A stretch of 25,339 nt of DNA, taken from contig DGWI01000052.1 in assembly GCA_002396085.1 (NCBI GenBank), positions 1-25,339 of the forward strand. Reading direction: 5' to 3'. This stretch comes from Porphyromonadaceae bacterium UBA4262 (GTDB lineage Bacteria > Bacteroidota > Bacteroidia > Bacteroidales > Muribaculaceae). Below, one piece after another: positions 23,101 to 25,339 of the stretch (position 1 is its first letter; each line of letters opens with the position of its first letter). The position numbers were made by a program, and so were the translations under genes. Under the pieces are notes generated by a model. That model was not told the DNA's origin and did not search any database. It was given only the letters and a program-made list of their open reading frames with translations.

Positions 23101-23698
23101 CGGCTCGAAAGAACTCCAACTGGCTACCGACGACTTCACCACCTACACTGTGGTGCTGGATGTTGCCGAGAGCGATCAAGTGGTGTTTGAGGGGGTTGCA
23201 AACTTGTTTGCTATCGAGGATATCAAGATATATGCCGGCGACATCTCGCAAACTACACAACTGAGAGTTGCAGTCGAGGAGGGAGACTCAACGACACGCA
23301 CCATCACGGGCATTACCGACAAGTTCTACACGGTCAGCGATCTGACTGCTGGTGGCACATTCGACTACATGGTCAAGGCAGTCTATGCCGATGGCACCGA
23401 GAGCGGCTGGTCCAATGTCCAGCAAGTGACCCTCATCGACCGTCCCTATGGTCTGCTGGGCGATGTCAACAACGACGGTGTTGTCGACGTGACCGATATC
23501 AACATCCTGGTCAACATCGTGCTGGGTAAGGAACAGGCTAGCAACTACGACGGCCGTGCTTACATCAACGATGATGACGTGGTTGATGTCACCGACATCA
23601 ACATGGTGGTGAATATCGTGCTGGGCAAGGGCAACACAACCCAAGCATTACGCAAGAACGCTTACCGCCAACTCATGATTGAAGGATTTAACAAGTAG
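20135..23698 (+). CDS. C10 cysteine peptidase with two Ig/split-Fn3 units and dockerin (copy 4)
   Basis: 1187 residues from ATG 20135 (MKITDLLKTLSLALIMC...MQA signal peptide). An in-frame ATG at 20108 is possible. Propeptide and catalytic domain closely match copies 2 and 3: C175 in LTGCPATS, H337 in SGHAFNVFGC, then VNWGWSGDSNGYC. Two [Ig-like + split Fn3] units: Ig about 399-501, Fn3 halves 505-545 and 685-738 around insert 1 (like copy 3 insert 1, VPTGWTAQGLNYY); Ig about 742-838, Fn3 halves 842-885 and 1049-1101 around insert 2, which differs from every other insert here though it keeps a PTGWTAQ...YDFTGYDK core. Dockerin-like pair from 1109, then a basic tail (RKNAYRQLMIEGFNK). Its own promoter and terminator flank it. 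Probably a secreted or surface peptidase acting on host or dietary protein (inference). Confidence 0.92.
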   Translation: MKITDLLKTLSLALIMCATTQMQAADVNLATAQNAAKAFMNRQVATGRLRAAAATNLQLVKAEASVARPTAVDYYIFNSDRSYVVIAGDDLAPQVLMYGEEGKLDMNNIPPAMQWLLNKYKYQIDGIKAGTLAPVKAPKYATTPVAPLVTANWDQSAPYYNQCPTSGSRRTLTGCPATSMSMNYYKWKWPETFPACEAISSSSGGVSAAALPERQADWANIIDEYTGPSNTSYTTAQANAVAWLMRYAGQSMVNYMYGTSASGANDPDILVGAHNMGYTDAQLLILTELVQSGWSYGNSTQNYTDAQWNEWMLNELQNGRPIEYLAYDITSGQVSGHAFNVFGCNASGQYYVNWGWSGDSNGYCTLHNFTTSTGATGQSGSYVFKYGEAMIIGIEPPAGALTNPRITANPSTITMNATVGTPATTTFTVTGANLTDNVSLSVTGDNAFSLSTSSISASQAESGATVTVTYNPSAAGTHEATVTLSSTDADNVTVKLNGTAEAAPLETYAPVMLDATNITSTAFTATWTDQTPAENVSSYTLYVSNKPAVALLDSTDWTSSNAVPTGWTAQGLNYYSTNNACYLSASANGYVQTKTYDLTGYDKMTVMVYAQGYSRGGTNSITVATSKSSKSVSSLNNNSFNWYTLVVDCANSDYVKLTTSGMPDLRYMKVYAGDISSSTQLKAAETGDATYRVITGITGKTYTVSGLTEGGTFNYYVVANYVNGAIDNSNTKQVTLLENTNPAIIVNPTTLDMTANTGESETATFNVSGSYLTGNVTLTMTDENGVYTITPTTISAADAKSGKDITVTYAPTTSGSHNATITLSSAGAESVTVTLNGTATLRKEVPVMQPVDTNYVHLTSFRADWTDETPEANVESYTLWVNTKSTAVEPTLLEDANFTSLDAVTNSSNQLTNVVNSASSYLPTGWTAQNGLWINQGFICSGYLSSTTCGITSATYDFTGYDKATIVMSAYSYYSSNYGTATICVKTSAGSKELQLATDDFTTYTVVLDVAESDQVVFEGVANLFAIEDIKIYAGDISQTTQLRVAVEEGDSTTRTITGITDKFYTVSDLTAGGTFDYMVKAVYADGTESGWSNVQQVTLIDRPYGLLGDVNNDGVVDVTDINILVNIVLGKEQASNYDGRAYINDDDVVDVTDINMVVNIVLGKGNTTQALRKNAYRQLMIEGFNK

Positions 23699-23727
23699 TA
23701 AAAATCTAACAACCTGTCAATCAAATC

Positions 23728-23764
23728 ATCGGGTGGGCTCGCATCAACAGCGAGTCCACCCGAT
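23728..23764 (+). terminator. Terminator of C10 copy 4
   Basis: ATCGGGTGGGCTCGC pairs with GCGAGTCCACCCGAT (15 bp, one G-T pair, 7-nt loop), followed by TTTCGTTTCG. It is homologous to the terminators of copies 2 and 3. Confidence 0.8.
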
Positions 23765-23826
23765 TTTCGTTTCGCTTGCCCAAAACACCGATTAACAGAC
23801 AATTGCTAACCATAAGCCCAAATTTC

Positions 23827-23857
23827 TTGCACAACATCACACAAATTCGTAAGTTTG
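23827..23857 (+). promoter_or_regulatory. Promoter of the S8 peptidase gene
   Basis: TTG (23827-23829) in TTTCTTGCACAA, 20 bp, then TAAGTTTG (23850-23857). The region is homologous to the promoters of C10 copies 3 and 4, showing that the promoter segment was duplicated with the array. Confidence 0.8.
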
Positions 23858-23897
23858 CAAACTTTTTGAACACTACATTAACTAAAAATAACCTCTA

Positions 23898-24935
23898 ATG
23901 AGAAGACTTATTATTCTGATGATGATTGTTGCCGCGGCAATCTCGGGACAATCACTGAGAGCGCAGCAAATCAACAAGCTCTCAGCGTCAACACAGATGT
24001 TCCTCGACGAACAAGCGGGGCGCATCACGTTTGATTTCACTGCCGAACAGATTCAAGAACGTGCCAAGGCCCAGGGCATCTCTGCTGTTGAGGCTAAACG
24101 GCAGATGAAGTGGGATCGCCCAATTGCCGAACCTGTTTCAATCGATGGGGTAAAAATGATTTCGGCTTTTGTCCGCGTCACCGACCCCACTGCCAAGAGC
24201 GCACTTGAAGCCCTGGGAGTACAGATCGAGTGTGAGTTCCTAAACGGTACGCTCTTCACTACGCTCATCCCTATCGACAAGATTGAGTCTGTTGCCAACA
24301 TTGCCACGGTTTCACGTGTGAGCGTAGCCACAAAAAAGCGTCCACTGACCGATGCTGCACGACAGTATAGCAACGTCGACGATGTACTGAATCATAGTGC
24401 TGATGCCATCTCTGCCGGATTTCCCACAACCTACGATGGGACAGGCGTGGTTCTGGGTGTGATTGACACCGGCATAGACTTCCAGCACAAGGCCTTCAAG
24501 GATGCCAATGGCAACTATCGCCTCAAGAGGGCTTACGTCTATAACGGTAGCAGAGCACAAGAATACTCATCATTTTCAAGTAGCAGTCCGACGACCGACG
24601 ACTCGAACGAAGATCATGGCACACACACCAGTTCGACAGCCGGTGGTTCGAGCGTCATCATCAATGGAAGCACGACCACAGTCACCACCAACCATGCCAA
24701 CGCCACCTACGGCGGTATGGCACCAGGTGCCGATCTCTATCTCGCTGGCATCAATGGACTGAATGACACATATCTGGCAAACGCATTCCAGAAGATTTGC
24801 GACTACGCCGACGGTCAGAGCAAGCCTGTGGTGGTCAGCAATAGTTGGGGTTCACAATGGGGACCGCATGACGGCACTGGCAAAGAATTGACACAACGAA
24901 CTAGAACTTTAGGCCACAACAACCCTAACCTCTAA
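23898..24935 (+). CDS. Truncated S8 subtilisin-like peptidase, probable pseudogene
   Basis: 345 residues from ATG 23898. Signal peptide MRRLIILMMIVAAAISGQSLRA; propeptide-like region about 25-165 (ITFDFTAEQI, SAFVRVTDPTAKSALEALGV, SRVSVATKKRPL). The S8 domain starts at about 180 with catalytic D190 (GVIDTGIDFQHKAF) and H240 (EDHGTHTSSTAGG), and reaches VVVSNSWGSQWGPHDGTG. After that the frame reads a short low-sense tail and stops at 24933-24935, where simple repeats begin. The oxyanion Asn and catalytic Ser (GTS) regions are missing, so no active enzyme is expected. Neither other forward frame continues the domain, so this looks like a deletion or rearrangement joining the gene to the flank of an rRNA operon, not a frameshift. 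A contig misassembly there is the alternative. Promoter and start look intact. Confidence 0.85.
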   Translation: MRRLIILMMIVAAAISGQSLRAQQINKLSASTQMFLDEQAGRITFDFTAEQIQERAKAQGISAVEAKRQMKWDRPIAEPVSIDGVKMISAFVRVTDPTAKSALEALGVQIECEFLNGTLFTTLIPIDKIESVANIATVSRVSVATKKRPLTDAARQYSNVDDVLNHSADAISAGFPTTYDGTGVVLGVIDTGIDFQHKAFKDANGNYRLKRAYVYNGSRAQEYSSFSSSSPTTDDSNEDHGTHTSSTAGGSSVIINGSTTTVTTNHANATYGGMAPGADLYLAGINGLNDTYLANAFQKICDYADGQSKPVVVSNSWGSQWGPHDGTGKELTQRTRTLGHNNPNL

Positions 24936-25040
24936 CCTCAACACCTTAACCCCAAATCCTTAAACCCTAACCCTAAACCTTAACCCCTAAACCTTAACCC
25001 CTAAACCTTAACCCCTAAACCTTAACCCCTAAACCTTAAA
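24919..25040. repeat. Telomere-like tandem repeats (14-bp unit)
   Basis: Four perfect copies of TAACCCCTAAACCT run from 24981 to 25036. They are preceded by degenerate CCCTAA/CCTTAA strings from about 24919 and followed by TAAAC. The strand asymmetry (C/A-rich top strand) resembles eukaryotic CCCTAAA repeats, but the context (bacterial S8 gene on one side, bacterial 5S terminator on the other) is bacterial. Confidence 0.85.
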
Positions 25041-25072
25041 CAAAAAAGGGAGACACTCATGGAGTGTCTCCC
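25041..25072 (-). terminator. rRNA operon terminator
   Basis: A perfect 11-bp stem GGGAGACACTC / GAGTGTCTCCC with a 3-nt loop, followed on the minus strand by TTTTTTG. It lies just after the 3' end of 5S rRNA and ends the minus-strand rRNA operon. Confidence 0.92.
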
Positions 25073-25077
25073 TTAGG

Positions 25078-25182
<105 letters not shown>

Positions 25183-25339
25183 TGTTGACTTTCGGCCGAT
25201 GTGCATCTGCACAGCTGCCGTGATGACTTGAGATCATCAACCGGGAACGCAAACTCATTTCCTGCCAGACATCCACTGTGCCTGAATCAAGCGATTAATG
25301 CTTATCGCTTATAGCTTATAGCTACTTGCTGATAAGCGC
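25183..25339 (-). other. 23S-5S spacer (partial)
   Basis: Upstream of 5S in the direction of transcription. It contains a dyad TGATGACTTGAGATCATCA and short direct repeats GCTTAT/GCTTATA around 25309-25325, with GCTTATC pairing to GATAAGC at the extreme end. I recognise no 23S sequence, so the 23S end lies beyond 25339. The function is inferred from position. Confidence 0.55.

Noticed and set aside
24919..25040. Eukaryotic telomere or linear bacterial chromosome end
   Set aside because: The repeats are internal, irregular, and followed directly by a bacterial rRNA terminator and 5S gene.

Overview
The window looks like one contig from a gut or oral Bacteroidales, most likely Muribaculaceae or Prevotellaceae. 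Evidence for this: Bacteroidota promoters (TTG, about 20 bp, TAnnTTTG) before most transcription units; a short type IX secretion (T9SS)-like C-terminal sorting signal on the first protein; C10 (streptopain/interpain-like) cysteine peptidases ending in dockerin-like domains; and a Bacteroidota-type 5S rRNA. The family-level placement is inference from protein style only.

Layout. 1-535: four tandem ~65-bp repeats, then unassigned DNA. 617-2824 (+): large secreted protein with a T9SS-like tail. 2831-3283: two families of intergenic repeats, one G/C-rich and palindromic, the other three 94-bp units related to the left-end array. 3358-3516: tRNA-Cys(GCA) with its own promoter and hairpin terminator. 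3580-4457 (+): lysine exporter LysO encoded as two overlapping genes. 4460-5331 (-): AbiEii-type nucleotidyltransferase toxin with a DUF6922-like partner. 5407-10587 (-): four envelope genes encoding a GtaA-like 'glutaminase' family protein, a lipoprotein aldose 1-epimerase, a small lipoprotein and a secreted DUF6935-like protein.

11014-24935 (+) is the striking part: four consecutive C10 peptidase genes followed by the 5' part of an S8 subtilisin-like peptidase gene. Each C10 protein has a signal peptide, a propeptide, a Cys/His catalytic domain, one or two copies of an [Ig-like domain + Fn3 domain split by a beta-rich insert] unit, and a terminal dockerin-like pair. The last three C10 genes are close paralogues. 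They share leader, terminator and coding DNA, while the segment inserted into the Fn3 domain differs between copies. I infer a secreted or surface proteolytic system diversified by tandem duplication, gene conversion and exchange of binding modules.

24900-25339: the S8 gene stops after its Asp and His motifs. It is followed by telomere-like 14-bp repeats, then the minus-strand terminator and 5S rRNA gene of an rRNA operon that runs off the right end.
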